Positions 8,240-16,560 of a stretch of DNA of 64,000 nucleotides are shown in pieces (the first letter of the stretch is position 1; every line of letters begins with the position of its first letter). The stretch spans positions 248,001 to 312,000 of the forward strand of contig NZ_FPAB01000004.1 in NCBI RefSeq assembly GCF_900116145.1, read 5' to 3'. The position numbers were made by a program, and so were the translations under genes. The stretch is from Streptomyces harbinensis. Lineage in GTDB: Bacteria; Actinomycetota; Actinomycetes; Streptomycetales; Streptomycetaceae. The notes below the pieces were generated by a model. That model did not search any database. It saw only the letters and a program-made list of their open reading frames with translations, and had not been told where the DNA came from.

Positions 8240-9250
8240 ATGCCCCAGCCGACCCCCGCGCACACCCGCCACCCGTTGCACCCGCGCTTCGCCTGGCTGG
8301 AGATCACCGGCTTCTGCAATCTGCGCTGCCGCCACTGCTACGCCGGCTCGTCCCCGCAGGGCTCCCACGGGACGATGACCGACGCCGACTGGCTGCGGGT
8401 GCTCGGCGAACTGGCCGGCCTCGGCGTCCGCGACGTCCAGTTCATCGGCGGCGAGCCCACCCTCCACCCGGGGCTGCCCGGGTACATCGACCGGGCCCTG
8501 GAGGAGGGCATGGCGGTGGAGGTGTTCAGCAACATGACGCACATCCGTCCCCGGCTGTGGGACGCACTGCGCCGGGACGGGGTGCGGCTGGCGTTCAGCT
8601 ACTACAGCGACGACCCGGCCGCCCACGACGCGGTCACGGGCGCGGGCGGCGCGCACGCCCGCACCCGGGCGAACATCCGGCGCGCCCGCGAACTGGGCGT
8701 CCCGCTGCGCGGCAACGTGGTCGAGCTGCCAGCCCCGCCGGCGCACGCCGAGGGCGGGCGGCGTGACCTGCTGGAGCTGGGCATCCGGGAGGTGGGGACG
8801 GACCGGGTCCGGCCGTACGGGCGCGGCGCGGCGGAAGCCGGTCGCGCGGGCGCCGATGGCGCGGAAGCCGGTCGGGCGGGCGGCGCGGGCGACGGCGCGG
8901 GCCGCGCCGCCCGCGCCCCCGAGTGCGGCGGGCTGTGCGGACGCTGCGGCCACGGCCGGCTCGCCGTGCTGCCGGACGGCCGGGTCACACCGTGCGTGTT
9001 CGCGCGCTGGCTGACCCTGGGCAACGTCCGCGAGCAGGGCCTGCCCGAGATCTGCGCGGGCGCCGCCACCCGGCGCGCCCGCGACGAACTGGCGGCGCAC
9101 TTCCCGCCGCCGGCCGACAACACCACACCGGTGTGCCTCCCGGACTGCGGCCCGGCCGCCACCGTCAAGAAGGACAAGGACAAGAAGGACCCCGCCGAGC
9201 AGGAGCGGGACCGCGAACCGGGCCGCGGCGTCCCGGCCGGACACCCCTGA
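8240..9250 (+). CDS. Radical SAM protein with SPASM-like C-terminal cysteines
   Basis: The 336-residue protein has the radical SAM signature CNLRCRHC (Cys26, Cys30, Cys33), which holds the SAM-cleaving 4Fe-4S cluster, followed by GGEPTLHP. The C-terminal part has further cysteines (CGGLCGRCGHG, then PDGRVTPC, and CLPDCGP), as in SPASM domains that bind extra clusters. SPASM enzymes commonly modify peptides, but no precursor peptide is visible next to it. GGAGG at 8231-8235 fixes the start; the frame upstream lacks such a site. The tail is lysine/aspartate-rich (KKDKDKKDP). Confidence 0.88.
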   Translation: MPQPTPAHTRHPLHPRFAWLEITGFCNLRCRHCYAGSSPQGSHGTMTDADWLRVLGELAGLGVRDVQFIGGEPTLHPGLPGYIDRALEEGMAVEVFSNMTHIRPRLWDALRRDGVRLAFSYYSDDPAAHDAVTGAGGAHARTRANIRRARELGVPLRGNVVELPAPPAHAEGGRRDLLELGIREVGTDRVRPYGRGAAEAGRAGADGAEAGRAGGAGDGAGRAARAPECGGLCGRCGHGRLAVLPDGRVTPCVFARWLTLGNVREQGLPEICAGAATRRARDELAAHFPPPADNTTPVCLPDCGPAATVKKDKDKKDPAEQERDREPGRGVPAGHP

Positions 9251-9296
9251 CCGGCCCCGGCCCCGGCGCCCGCGCCCGTACGGCACCGGCGCCCGG

Positions 9297-9315
9297 CCCC
9301 GGCGCCCGGCCGGGG
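9297..9315. terminator. Short GC hairpin between convergent genes
   Basis: CCCCGG (9297-9302) pairs with CCGGGG (9310-9315) around a 7-base loop. It lies between the convergent radical SAM and rhodanese genes in a very GC-rich spacer. There is no T tract, so activity as a terminator is uncertain. Confidence 0.3.
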
Positions 9316-9323
9316 ACGAACGG

Positions 9324-9662
9324 CTACAGGACGAACGGCTCGCCCGCGTCGCTCACCAGCGGCCTGCCCGCGTCGTGCCAGGCGTGCAGCCCGCCCGCCA
9401 CATTGGTCGCGTCCACACCCTGCCGCACCAGGTACTCGGTGACCTGCGCCGACCGGCCGCCCACCTTGCACAGCACGTACAGCGGTCCGTCGCCGGCCCG
9501 CTCGGTGATCTCCCCGAACCGGTCCACGACCTCGCGGATGGGGATGTGCAGCGCGCCCTCGACGCGGCCGGCCGCCCACTCCTCCGGCTCGCGCACGTCC
9601 AGCAGCACGGCGTCGGCGGGCAGGTCACCGACGGAGACGGTGGGGATATTCGCGGAAGTCAT
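9324..9662 (-). CDS. Single-domain rhodanese-like protein
   Basis: At 112 residues this is one rhodanese domain. It has LLDVREPEEWAAGRVEGALHIP near the N-terminus and the active-site loop CKVGGRS with catalytic Cys65. Such small cytoplasmic proteins carry sulfur as a persulfide. The loop is six residues long, as in sulfur-transferring rhodaneses rather than phosphatases. The start lies 16 bases downstream of the stop of the J-domain-like gene, so the two are probably co-transcribed. The physiological sulfur acceptor is unknown. Confidence 0.92.
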   Translation of the reverse strand: MTSANIPTVSVGDLPADAVLLDVREPEEWAAGRVEGALHIPIREVVDRFGEITERAGDGPLYVLCKVGGRSAQVTEYLVRQGVDATNVAGGLHAWHDAGRPLVSDAGEPFVL

Positions 9663-9678
9663 ACGCCCGAGCCTAACC

Positions 9679-10545
9679 TCAGCCGTCGGCGAGCACGGCG
9701 GCCAGTTCGGCCTCCTTCGCCGTCACCTTCTGCCGCAGTTCGGCCGCGACCTCCTCCAGCAGGGAGTCCGGGTCCTCGGGCGCCATCCGCAGCATCGCGC
9801 CGATCGCGCTGTCCTCCAGCGCGGCGGCGGCGTCCGCGAGCAGTTCCTTCCGGTTGGCCAGCCACTCCAGGCGCGCGTACAGCTCCTCGCGCCGCCCGTA
9901 CCCGGCCGGCTCGGGGGTCGGTCCCACACCGCTGTCCCACTCGGCGGTGAGCGCCCGCAGCTCCTCCGCGTCGCCGCGCCCGTACGCCTGGTTGACGCGG
10001 ACCAGGAAGGCACCGCGCCGGTCCCGCTCGGTGGGGTCGGCGACGAGGTCGGGGTGCGCGCGGCGGACGAGTTCCCGGTAGAGCTTGCGGGCCTCCTCGC
10101 CCGGGCGCACCTTGGTCGGCGGCTGGACGGACTGCTCGGTGAGCATGGCCGCGGCCTCGGGCGAGAAGCCGTCGCCGTCCAGCCAGCCCTGGAAGAGTTC
10201 GGAGACCTGCGGCATGGGCGCCACCATGGCGCGTGCCTCGCGGGCGCGCCGCTCGTCCTCGGGATCCTTGGTCCGGGCCGCGACCGCCTCGGCGATCTCG
10301 GCCTCCAGCTCCTCCAGACGGGCGTAGAGCGGGCCGAGGCGCTGTTCGTGGAGCCGGGAGAAGTTCTCGACCTCGATCCGGAAGGTCTCGACCGCGATCT
10401 CGAACTCGATCAGGGCGGCCTCGGCCGCCCGGACCGCCTGGTCGAGGCGCTCGGTGGCGGCGGCCTCCTCGCGGGCCTCGTCCGCTGCGCTGTCCTGGCG
10501 GGCCTCGCCGGCCCCGGGCTGCTCGTGCTCTTCCGGGATTGTCAC
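9679..10545 (-). CDS. J-domain-like coiled-coil protein
   Basis: The 288-residue protein has a long charged helical N-terminal half (ALIEFEIAVETFRIEVENFSR), probably coiled coil. A J-domain-like segment follows with RELVRRAHPDLVADP, whose HPD triplet (164-166) is the DnaK-contacting motif of J proteins, then FLVRVNQAYGRGD. The C-terminal third is again helical and acidic. It may recruit DnaK to a client, although the J-like region is not next to a zinc domain as in DnaJ. It is 16 bases upstream of the rhodanese gene. The function is not established. Confidence 0.8.
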   Translation of the reverse strand: MTIPEEHEQPGAGEARQDSAADEAREEAAATERLDQAVRAAEAALIEFEIAVETFRIEVENFSRLHEQRLGPLYARLEELEAEIAEAVAARTKDPEDERRAREARAMVAPMPQVSELFQGWLDGDGFSPEAAAMLTEQSVQPPTKVRPGEEARKLYRELVRRAHPDLVADPTERDRRGAFLVRVNQAYGRGDAEELRALTAEWDSGVGPTPEPAGYGRREELYARLEWLANRKELLADAAAALEDSAIGAMLRMAPEDPDSLLEEVAAELRQKVTAKEAELAAVLADG

Positions 10546-10572
10546 CCCGTCAGCCTAGGACCCGCCCGGCGG

Positions 10573-10950
10573 TCACTCGCGCAGGGCCTCGGGGCACTTC
10601 TCCGCGCCGTCCACGAGATGCCGCTCGGCCCAGCGGGAGAGCTCCACCAGCGCGGGGCGCAGGTTCTCCCCGGCCTCGGTGAGCCGGTACGTGACGCGCA
10701 GCGGCGGGCCCGGGTCCACCTCGCGGGAGACCAGGTCGAGGGCGGCCAGCTCGCTGAGCCGGTCCGACAGCATCCGTTCACTGATGCCGGGGATGGAACG
10801 CCGCAGCACGGCGAAGTGCCCCGGGCCGCTCATGAGGGCAGCCACCACCAGGCCGGTCCACCGCTTGCCGAAGACGCCGAACACCCTGGTCATCGCGTCA
10901 TCAGGCTCGGTACAGCCGCCGCCGTCGTTCCCGTCCCGTCGCTCCGCCAT
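10573..10950 (-). CDS. HxlR-family transcriptional regulator
   Basis: The 125-residue protein is a winged-helix regulator of the HxlR type: FGKRWTGLVVAALMSGPGHFAVLRRSIPGISERMLSDRL covers the HTH and YRLTEAGENLRPAL is the wing and dimer helix. (These segments are quoted in short pieces: FGKRWTGLVV, GISERMLSDRL, YRLTEAGENL.) It is divergent from the azoreductase gene. HxlR/YodB-type proteins often repress neighbouring quinone or azo reductases in response to electrophiles, so the azoreductase is the likely target. The shared spacer 10951-11077 includes an AT-rich stretch near 10980. Confidence 0.9.
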   Translation of the reverse strand: MAERRDGNDGGGCTEPDDAMTRVFGVFGKRWTGLVVAALMSGPGHFAVLRRSIPGISERMLSDRLSELAALDLVSREVDPGPPLRVTYRLTEAGENLRPALVELSRWAERHLVDGAEKCPEALRE

Positions 10951-11077
10951 GGCTCCACTCTACTGGAAGGAGGCAAGTTGCTAAATAAAAGTAAGCTGCT
11001 ACGCTCGAAGAATCTGCGCACTTTGCCGCAGTTACGTACGTGTTTCACTACCAGCCGTCACGAAGGAACCCACCCTC

Positions 11078-11719
11078 ATGCCCACGCTGCTGCACATCGA
11101 CTCGTCCCTGAACGGTGACAACTCCGTCTCCCGCGAGGTCACCAAGACCTTCCGCGACGCCTGGCTCGCCCAGCACCCCGACGGTGAGGTCATCTACCGT
11201 GACCTGTCGGCCCAGCCGCTGCCGCACATCGACGCCGTCTCGTACTACGCGCCGAACGTTCCCGCCGAGGACCGCACCCCCGAGCAGCAGGCCTCCTACG
11301 CGCTGCGCGACGAGCTGGCCAAGGAGCTGGAGGCCGCCGACGCCGTCGTCATCGGCGCGCCGCTGTACAACTACACGATCCCCTCCAGCCTCAAGAGCTG
11401 GCTGGACCACGTCATCATCGGCGGGCGCACCTCGCAGACCGAGGAGAGCACCGTCGCTGGCAAGCCCGTGACCGTGGTCACCAGCCGCGGCGGCTCCTAC
11501 GCGCCCGGCACCCCGATGGAGGGCAACGACTTCGCGCAGAACTACCTGCAGTGGGTCCTCGGCGGTTCCCTCCGCCTCGACGTGAACTTCATCGTGCCCG
11601 AGCTGACCCTGGCCCGGATCGTCCCGGCCATGTCCGGCCTGATCGAGAAGGCCGACGCCTCCCGCGCCGAGGCGCACGAGCAGGCCCGCGAGCGCGCCAA
11701 GGCCCTCGCCGCCGCCTGA
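11078..11719 (+). CDS. azoR: FMN-dependent NADH-azoreductase
   Basis: The 213-residue protein has a flavodoxin-like fold. The N-terminus TLLHIDSSLNGDNSVSRE is the FMN phosphate loop, and GAPLYNYTIPSSLKSWLDH and TSRGGSYAPGTP are the other FMN contacts typical of AzoR. The enzyme reduces azo compounds and quinones with NAD(P)H in the cytoplasm, protecting against electrophiles. AAGGAA precedes the ATG. It is divergent from an HxlR regulator and is closed by a strong hairpin at 11739-11772. Confidence 0.92.
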   Translation: MPTLLHIDSSLNGDNSVSREVTKTFRDAWLAQHPDGEVIYRDLSAQPLPHIDAVSYYAPNVPAEDRTPEQQASYALRDELAKELEAADAVVIGAPLYNYTIPSSLKSWLDHVIIGGRTSQTEESTVAGKPVTVVTSRGGSYAPGTPMEGNDFAQNYLQWVLGGSLRLDVNFIVPELTLARIVPAMSGLIEKADASRAEAHEQARERAKALAAA

Positions 11720-11738
11720 GCCGCGCCCACACCACGAC

Positions 11739-11772
11739 GGAGCCCCGCCGGACGTCTGTCCGGCGGGGCTCC
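11739..11772. terminator. Strong rho-independent-type hairpin after azoR
   Basis: A perfect 15-bp stem (11739-11753 with 11758-11772) encloses a 4-base loop, 19 bases after the azoR stop. It also sits 27 bases past the end of the convergent FAD gene and may act in both directions. No long T tract follows, as is common in high-GC actinobacteria. Confidence 0.85.
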
Positions 11773-11799
11773 GCTGTACGACAACGGCCGGGCGCCGCC

Positions 11800-13272
11800 T
11801 CAGCCGGCCGAGGACCGCGCCTGCGCCTCCTGTCCCTCTTCCCGCTCCAGCGGACCGTCCTCTGCCCGGTCCCGGCGCGGCCCGGACACCCCGGCGGCCC
11901 CGGCCGCCGGCTCCCCCGCACCGGCCACCGCGGCCGGACCCGCGTCCGTAGCCGCCGCCCCGTCCGGACCCGCCGACCCCGCGGGCGCATCGGCCGCCGC
12001 GGCCTGCGCAGCCTGCGCCGTCCCGCCCTTGCCCTCCGCCGGCCGCGGCACGCTCACCCCGCCCGGCATGCTCGCCAGCCGGGCCAGCCGCTGCCGTACC
12101 GCCTTCACCAGCCGCCCGGCCGTGAAGGACGCCCCGTACACGAACCGCATCGACGGCCCGAACGTCGGCGCCGCCAGCAGCCCGGCGAAGAACAGCCCCG
12201 GCCGCGAGGACTCGAACCCCGCGTCCAGCTGCGGCGCCCGGGTGCCCAGCACCGCCGTCAGACCGTCCCGCAGCGCCGGGTCCAGCAGCTCGATCCGGCG
12301 CAGATCCGGTACGAAGCCGGTCGCCGCGATCACATGTTCCGTCTCGATCAGCGACCGCCCCTCACCCGGCGTCGCCAGCTCAAGACGCACCCCGTCCTCG
12401 ATGCGGACCGCGCGCCGCAGCCGGTGCCCCAGCCGCACCGGCACCACGCCCTCCACCCGCTCCCGCAGCCACCAGGCGCCCGCAGGACCCAGCGCCGTCG
12501 TCGCGATCTTGACCCGGGTGGTCTCCGGCAGCCGGCGCACCGCCCACGGCACCCGCGAGTACGCCCAGCTGCTCCACCCCGTCCCCAGCCCGCTGTGCGG
12601 GGCCCGCAGCCGCGCCACGGGGTTGCGGCGCAGCGGCTGCGGCACCGTGTTCCAGTTGAGGGCACCGGCCCGCGCCACCACCGTGGGCAGCGCGCCGTTC
12701 TCCATGAGCAGCGCCGCCGTCTCCAGCGCCGCCTGACCGGCGCCGACCACCGCCACCTCCTGCCCCTTGAACCGGGTCAGATCGCGGTGCCCGCTGCTGT
12801 GCGTGGCCAGCTCGGCCGGCAGCTCGCGCAGCGCCTGCGGCAGATGCACGAACGGCATGACGCCGATCGCCAGCGCCAGCGTGCGGCACAGCATCACCTC
12901 GCCGGTGTCGGTCTCCACCCGGAAGCCGTCGCCGTGCGGGGTGACCGAGACGACGTGCTGCTCCTCGACGGGCACCGGCAGCCGCTCGGCGAACCACATG
13001 CCGTAGTCGGTGAAGGTCTCGATCGGCAGCGGGCTGCCGTGTTCGGCCCGCTCCTCGCGCTCCGCGCAGTAGGCGGCGAGCGTGTGCCGACGCGCCGCGT
13101 CGGACAGATTGGACGCCCAGGGCTCCGACTTCAGGAACATCCCGTCGGGCATGTGATCGCGCCAGGACGCCATCGGCCGGCCCAGGATCCGCAGGTCCAG
13201 GCCGGCCGCCGCCGCGTGCGCGGCGATCGACAGGCCGTACGGGCCGGCACCTACCACTACCAGGTCGTGCAT
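11800..13272 (-). CDS. FAD/NAD(P)-binding oxidoreductase (monooxygenase-like)
   Basis: The 490-residue flavoprotein starts with an FAD-binding Rossmann motif (VVVGAGPYGLS, Gly8-Gly13). A second dinucleotide motif, VAVVGAGQAALETA, follows in the middle, and ATGFVPDLR lies near residue 330. This two-motif layout is that of class B monooxygenase-like and ornithine/lysine hydroxylase-like proteins. The last 85 residues are Ala/Gly-rich and probably disordered. The start codon overlaps the end of the ATP-grasp gene by 16 bases, so the two are translationally coupled. The substrate is unknown. Confidence 0.88.
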   Translation of the reverse strand: MHDLVVVGAGPYGLSIAAHAAAAGLDLRILGRPMASWRDHMPDGMFLKSEPWASNLSDAARRHTLAAYCAEREERAEHGSPLPIETFTDYGMWFAERLPVPVEEQHVVSVTPHGDGFRVETDTGEVMLCRTLALAIGVMPFVHLPQALRELPAELATHSSGHRDLTRFKGQEVAVVGAGQAALETAALLMENGALPTVVARAGALNWNTVPQPLRRNPVARLRAPHSGLGTGWSSWAYSRVPWAVRRLPETTRVKIATTALGPAGAWWLRERVEGVVPVRLGHRLRRAVRIEDGVRLELATPGEGRSLIETEHVIAATGFVPDLRRIELLDPALRDGLTAVLGTRAPQLDAGFESSRPGLFFAGLLAAPTFGPSMRFVYGASFTAGRLVKAVRQRLARLASMPGGVSVPRPAEGKGGTAQAAQAAAADAPAGSAGPDGAAATDAGPAAVAGAGEPAAGAAGVSGPRRDRAEDGPLEREEGQEAQARSSAG

Positions 13273-14552
13273 CGGGGTTCGCCGCTCTCTCTCGCTCGGT
13301 TGCGTTGGGGTGAAGGGGTGAGGGCCTGCGGTACGCGCCGGGGAGCGGGCGCCGGGAAGAGCCGATCCCACCCCTTGCGGGCGGCCCGCGCCGTCCAGCC
13401 GCCGGCCATCGCCGCGAACGGCGCCGGATCGTCCGCCGCGAACCACGCCGTCTCCAGCCGCCGCCCGCGCAGCACCGCCGCGCCCCGGGACGGCGCACTC
13501 AGGACGGCCGGCACCCCGTAGTGCTCGGCGACGAACGTCCGGCCCGGCACGGGGCGGGCGGCGGGCACCGGCCGCCCGGTGAGGTCCAGGTGCAGCGCGC
13601 GCACCACATCGAGCCCGGACGGGTCGGTGAACAGCCGGAACTGCGCGCCGGGGCGCGGGTTGACGTCCAGCAGGTGGTACGCGCCGGTGCGGGCGTCGCG
13701 GCGGAAGTCGAGGTCGAGGATGCCGTGGTAGCCCAGATGCGCCGCGAGCCGCCGGGCTGCCTCCGCCACCTGCGGGTTCTCCCGCCAGCTGCCCACGGCG
13801 GTGGCCCCGGCCCGTACCGGCCAGGCCAGTTCCTTGCGCCCGGTGCCGGTGTACAGCGGGGTGCCGCCCGCGCCGAAGCAGCCGTGGAAGAACCAGTCGG
13901 CGTCCCGGCCCCCGGGCAGCCGCCGCTGGAGCAGCAGCCGGCTGCCGGCCCGGGCGCTCGCCCCGTACAGCCGCCGGGCCTGGTCGGCCGAGGTGAGGAC
14001 GACGGCGCTGCGCAGTCCGCTGTCCTTGGGCAGCAGCCAGGGGCGGCTCCACTTGCCGATCAGCGGCAGCCCCAGCTCGCGGACGGCGGCGGTCACCGCC
14101 TCCTGGCTGTCGGGGACGAGCGTGCGCGGGTGGGCCAGCCCCAGTTCCCGGCACAGCCGGGCGAGGCGGGCCTTGTCGGCGGCCTGCTCGGCGGCGCCGG
14201 GCGGCAGGCGCGGCAGCAGGTACGCCTCGCGCAGCCGGTCGGCGAGCGCGGCGACGGCGAGCGCGCCGGCGTCGTCCATGGGGAGGAGGACGGCGGGCCG
14301 CCCGATGCGGTCGGCGGTGCGGAGCAGCAGTTGTTCGACGGCGGCGGTATCGGCGGCCGGAACGGCGGGAAAAGGATGCGCCCGGTGCAGAAAGCGCGAG
14401 CGGGCGAGCGGGCCGCCGGGGGATTCCGTGAACGCGTGGACCGCCACGCCCGCGCGCCCGAGCGAACGGACGGCACCGAGCGAACCGTGGTGAAAGGGAT
14501 TGCGGTCGAGGCGGAGGAGCAGTGCGGGCACCCGGGTGTCGAGCGGCGACAT
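13257..14552 (-). CDS. ATP-grasp carboxylate-amine ligase-like protein
   Basis: The 431-residue protein has an ATP-grasp core. LPLIGKWSRPW carries the nucleotide-contacting lysine, GILDLDFRRD and YHLLDVNPRPGAQFRLF carry the Asp/Asn residues that bind magnesium, and LPMDDAGALAV is the N-terminal domain. These enzymes join an acyl group, via an acylphosphate, to an amine. I chose the ATG at 14552, which has AGGGG just upstream, over the ATG at 14564. It is coupled to the downstream FAD gene and diverges from a secreted hydrolase. A carbamoyl-phosphate-synthase-like role is less likely. Confidence 0.85.
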   Translation of the reverse strand: MSPLDTRVPALLLRLDRNPFHHGSLGAVRSLGRAGVAVHAFTESPGGPLARSRFLHRAHPFPAVPAADTAAVEQLLLRTADRIGRPAVLLPMDDAGALAVAALADRLREAYLLPRLPPGAAEQAADKARLARLCRELGLAHPRTLVPDSQEAVTAAVRELGLPLIGKWSRPWLLPKDSGLRSAVVLTSADQARRLYGASARAGSRLLLQRRLPGGRDADWFFHGCFGAGGTPLYTGTGRKELAWPVRAGATAVGSWRENPQVAEAARRLAAHLGYHGILDLDFRRDARTGAYHLLDVNPRPGAQFRLFTDPSGLDVVRALHLDLTGRPVPAARPVPGRTFVAEHYGVPAVLSAPSRGAAVLRGRRLETAWFAADDPAPFAAMAGGWTARAARKGWDRLFPAPAPRRVPQALTPSPQRNRARESGEPRCTTW

Positions 14553-14662
14553 GCCCCTGATCATTCCCCGTACCCGCGCATACGATCGGCAGCGTCCTCG
14601 ATCGGCCTATCAGAATGCCTACGTGCGGCCCATTCAAGGGATGGTGTGCTTAATCTCGGATC

Positions 14663-15709
14663 ATGTTCGGACTCGGCATTGCCTCAACCCTGCTGCTCGC
14701 GACCACGACCGCGACGGCGACCACAGCGGCGGCGCCCGCCCCGGCGGTGTCCCTCGGCGCGTTCCTGGGGTCGGGCCAGGAGGGCGTGGACCGCTCGGCG
14801 CTGCTGGAGGAGTGGCTGGGCGGTACGGAGCTGACGGTCGGTCACACCTACCTGCCCGGCGACCTGTGGTCGAACATCGAGGGCAGGCCGGAGTTCCTGG
14901 CGCCCTGGGCGCAGTGGCGACAGGAGAAGGCGGAGCGGCTGTTCGTCCTGAACGTGCCGATGCTGGAGCGCAACGAGGAGCAGCTGCCGGACGAGGAGGT
15001 GCGGGAGCTGCTGCGCACCGGCGCGGCGGGCGGGTTCGACCACCACTTCGCGACGCTGGCCGAACGGCTGGTGGCGGCCGGCCTGGGGGACGCGGTGCTG
15101 GTGCTGGGGTGGGAGATGAACGGCACCACGTACACGCACCGGTGCGCGCCGGACCCCGAGGCGTGGAAGCTGTACTGGCGGCGCATTGTCACCACGATGC
15201 GCGCCGTACCGGGGCAGGAGTTCCGTTTCGATTTCGCCCCGAACAGGGGCACCGACGCGATCGGCTGGGACCACTGCTATCCGGGGGACGACGTGGTGGA
15301 CATCATCGGCATGGATTCCTACGACCAGCCGCCGGGTGAGACGTTCGACGAGCACATCAGCCAGCCGTACGGACTGCAATACCACGCGGATTTCGCGGCG
15401 GAACACGGAAAGCCCGTCTCGTTCCCGGAATGGGGCCTGTTCCGCAACGGGGACAACGCCACGTACATGCGGCGGATGCTGGAATGGATCGAGCACGTCC
15501 AGCCCGTTTATCACACCATCAGTGATTACTGTCCGCACGGCGTATGGCAATGCCTCCAGAACCCGGTTTCCTCGGAGGTGTTCCGCACCACGCTGTCGGC
15601 GACACCCCCCGAGCCCGGCCCCGGCCGCGTCCCGCGCCCCGGCACCACCGACCCGGAGCCGGAGCCGGAGCCAGAGCCGGGCCGCGGCCCCCGGCCCGGC
15701 GCGGGCTAG
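14663..15709 (+). CDS. Secreted GH26-like glycoside hydrolase
   Basis: The 348-residue protein starts with a signal peptide (GIASTLLLATTTATATTAAA). The catalytic pattern of clan GH-A is present: GWEMNG with acid/base Glu151 and FPEWG with nucleophile Glu256, together with FRFDFAPNRG and DIIGMDSYDQ as in GH26 mannanase-like enzymes. It should cleave an extracellular beta-glycan, possibly the polymer made by the operon at 17.6-33 kb. The C-terminal tail is Pro/Glu-rich (PEPEPEPEPG). Its TAG stop is part of the CTAG at the edge of the inserted element. Confidence 0.82.
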   Translation: MFGLGIASTLLLATTTATATTAAAPAPAVSLGAFLGSGQEGVDRSALLEEWLGGTELTVGHTYLPGDLWSNIEGRPEFLAPWAQWRQEKAERLFVLNVPMLERNEEQLPDEEVRELLRTGAAGGFDHHFATLAERLVAAGLGDAVLVLGWEMNGTTYTHRCAPDPEAWKLYWRRIVTTMRAVPGQEFRFDFAPNRGTDAIGWDHCYPGDDVVDIIGMDSYDQPPGETFDEHISQPYGLQYHADFAAEHGKPVSFPEWGLFRNGDNATYMRRMLEWIEHVQPVYHTISDYCPHGVWQCLQNPVSSEVFRTTLSATPPEPGPGRVPRPGTTDPEPEPEPEPGRGPRPGAG

Positions 15710-15874
15710 GCCGTGTCTTTCGGATCTTCGCGGGGCCGCGCCGCCAGCTACGGCTCCTCGCTGCGTTGTCGCATCTCGCGAGTACGACCCGGTACGAGCG
15801 AGATCCTCCGCCTTGCGATGCACCGCATCTGACAACGCGGCCTGATCCACGAAGATCCGAAAGACACGGCCTAG
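15706..15874. mobile_element. MITE-like element, copy 2, 161 bp between CTAG sites
   Basis: The 161-bp core is the same length as the copy at 2758-2926 and differs at four positions (about 97.5% identity). The same 25-base perfect inverted ends are present, counted from CTAG. It lies exactly between convergent genes, whose TAG stop codons fall in the two flanking CTAG sites. No transposase is encoded. The high identity suggests recent movement or recent shared origin. Confidence 0.9.
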
Positions 15875-16485
15875 ACCGGCCGGACGGGACCACCCCGGCC
15901 GCGTACCAGGGGCAGGTACACCTCGTCGACGATCTCCACCAGCACCTCGTCCGGCACACTCGGCACCCCGCGCACCACGAACTCGTTGCGCAGCAGGACG
16001 ACGGCGACCGTGGCGACCCGGGGATGCAACGCCTCCGGCGCCGCCTCCCCCCGGGCGACGGCCCGTCCGAGAACCGTCAGCCACGGGGCGGCGGTGGCGT
16101 CGGCGGACTGGTCCTGGAGCTGCGCGAGCAGTTCGGTGGCCCCGCCGGCGGCGGCCATCAGCTCGCGCAGGATCGCGCCGAGCGGTGAGCTCCAGTGGCG
16201 GTTGGCGCCGTGCAGGAGTGCCAGTACGTCGCCGCGCAGCGAGCCGGTGTCCGGGGGCTGGACGGCGGTGGCCAGCCGGCGGTACGCGGCGATACCGAGC
16301 GCGAGCCGGTGCGGCCAGCGCCGGTAGAGCGCGTTCTTGTTGGTGCCGGCCCGGGCGGCGACCTTGTCCATGGTCAGCCCCGCGTACCCGGACGCGGTGA
16401 GTTCCTCCACGGCGGCCCGCAGAATCGCCTCCTCCAGCGCGGCCCCGCGCCGCCGCGTCTGCTGCCGCTCCGCGCCGTCCGCCAT
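15871..16485 (-). CDS. TetR-family regulator
   Basis: The 204-residue protein has the TetR HTH: AALEEAILRAAVEELTASGY followed by LTMDKVAARAGTNKNALYRRWP. The C-terminal ligand domain is helical. I chose the ATG at 16485, which follows AAGGGGCG; the longer frame starts inside the operator region. The stop codon lies in the CTAG bordering the inserted element. It is divergent from a TIM-barrel protein gene, with two identical palindromes between them, so it very likely represses both itself and that gene. Confidence 0.92.
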   Translation of the reverse strand: MADGAERQQTRRRGAALEEAILRAAVEELTASGYAGLTMDKVAARAGTNKNALYRRWPHRLALGIAAYRRLATAVQPPDTGSLRGDVLALLHGANRHWSSPLGAILRELMAAAGGATELLAQLQDQSADATAAPWLTVLGRAVARGEAAPEALHPRVATVAVVLLRNEFVVRGVPSVPDEVLVEIVDEVYLPLVRGRGGPVRPV

Positions 16486-16506
16486 GACCACGCCCCTTCG
16501 TCGTGC

Positions 16507-16521
16507 GGTACGCCTCGTACC
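16507..16521. promoter_or_regulatory. TetR operator palindrome 1
   Basis: GGTACGCCTCGTACC has perfect GGTAC/GTACC arms around a 5-base spacer. It lies just upstream of the TetR gene start. The same arms and spacing recur 54 bases away at 16561-16575. Confidence 0.75.
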
Positions 16522-16560
16522 GTCCCATTGTGCTGACGTGGCACCTCCGCCCACAAGTAA

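Noticed and set aside
11078..11719. Flavodoxin or quinone reductase WrbA as alternative name
   Set aside because: The N-terminal LLHIDSSLNGDNSVSRE and GAPLYNYTIPSSLKSWLDH motifs are of the AzoR group rather than WrbA.
13521..14834. 437-codon plus-strand frame opposite the ATP-grasp gene
   Set aside because: The minus strand carries clear ATP-grasp motifs and a coupled downstream gene; the plus product has none.
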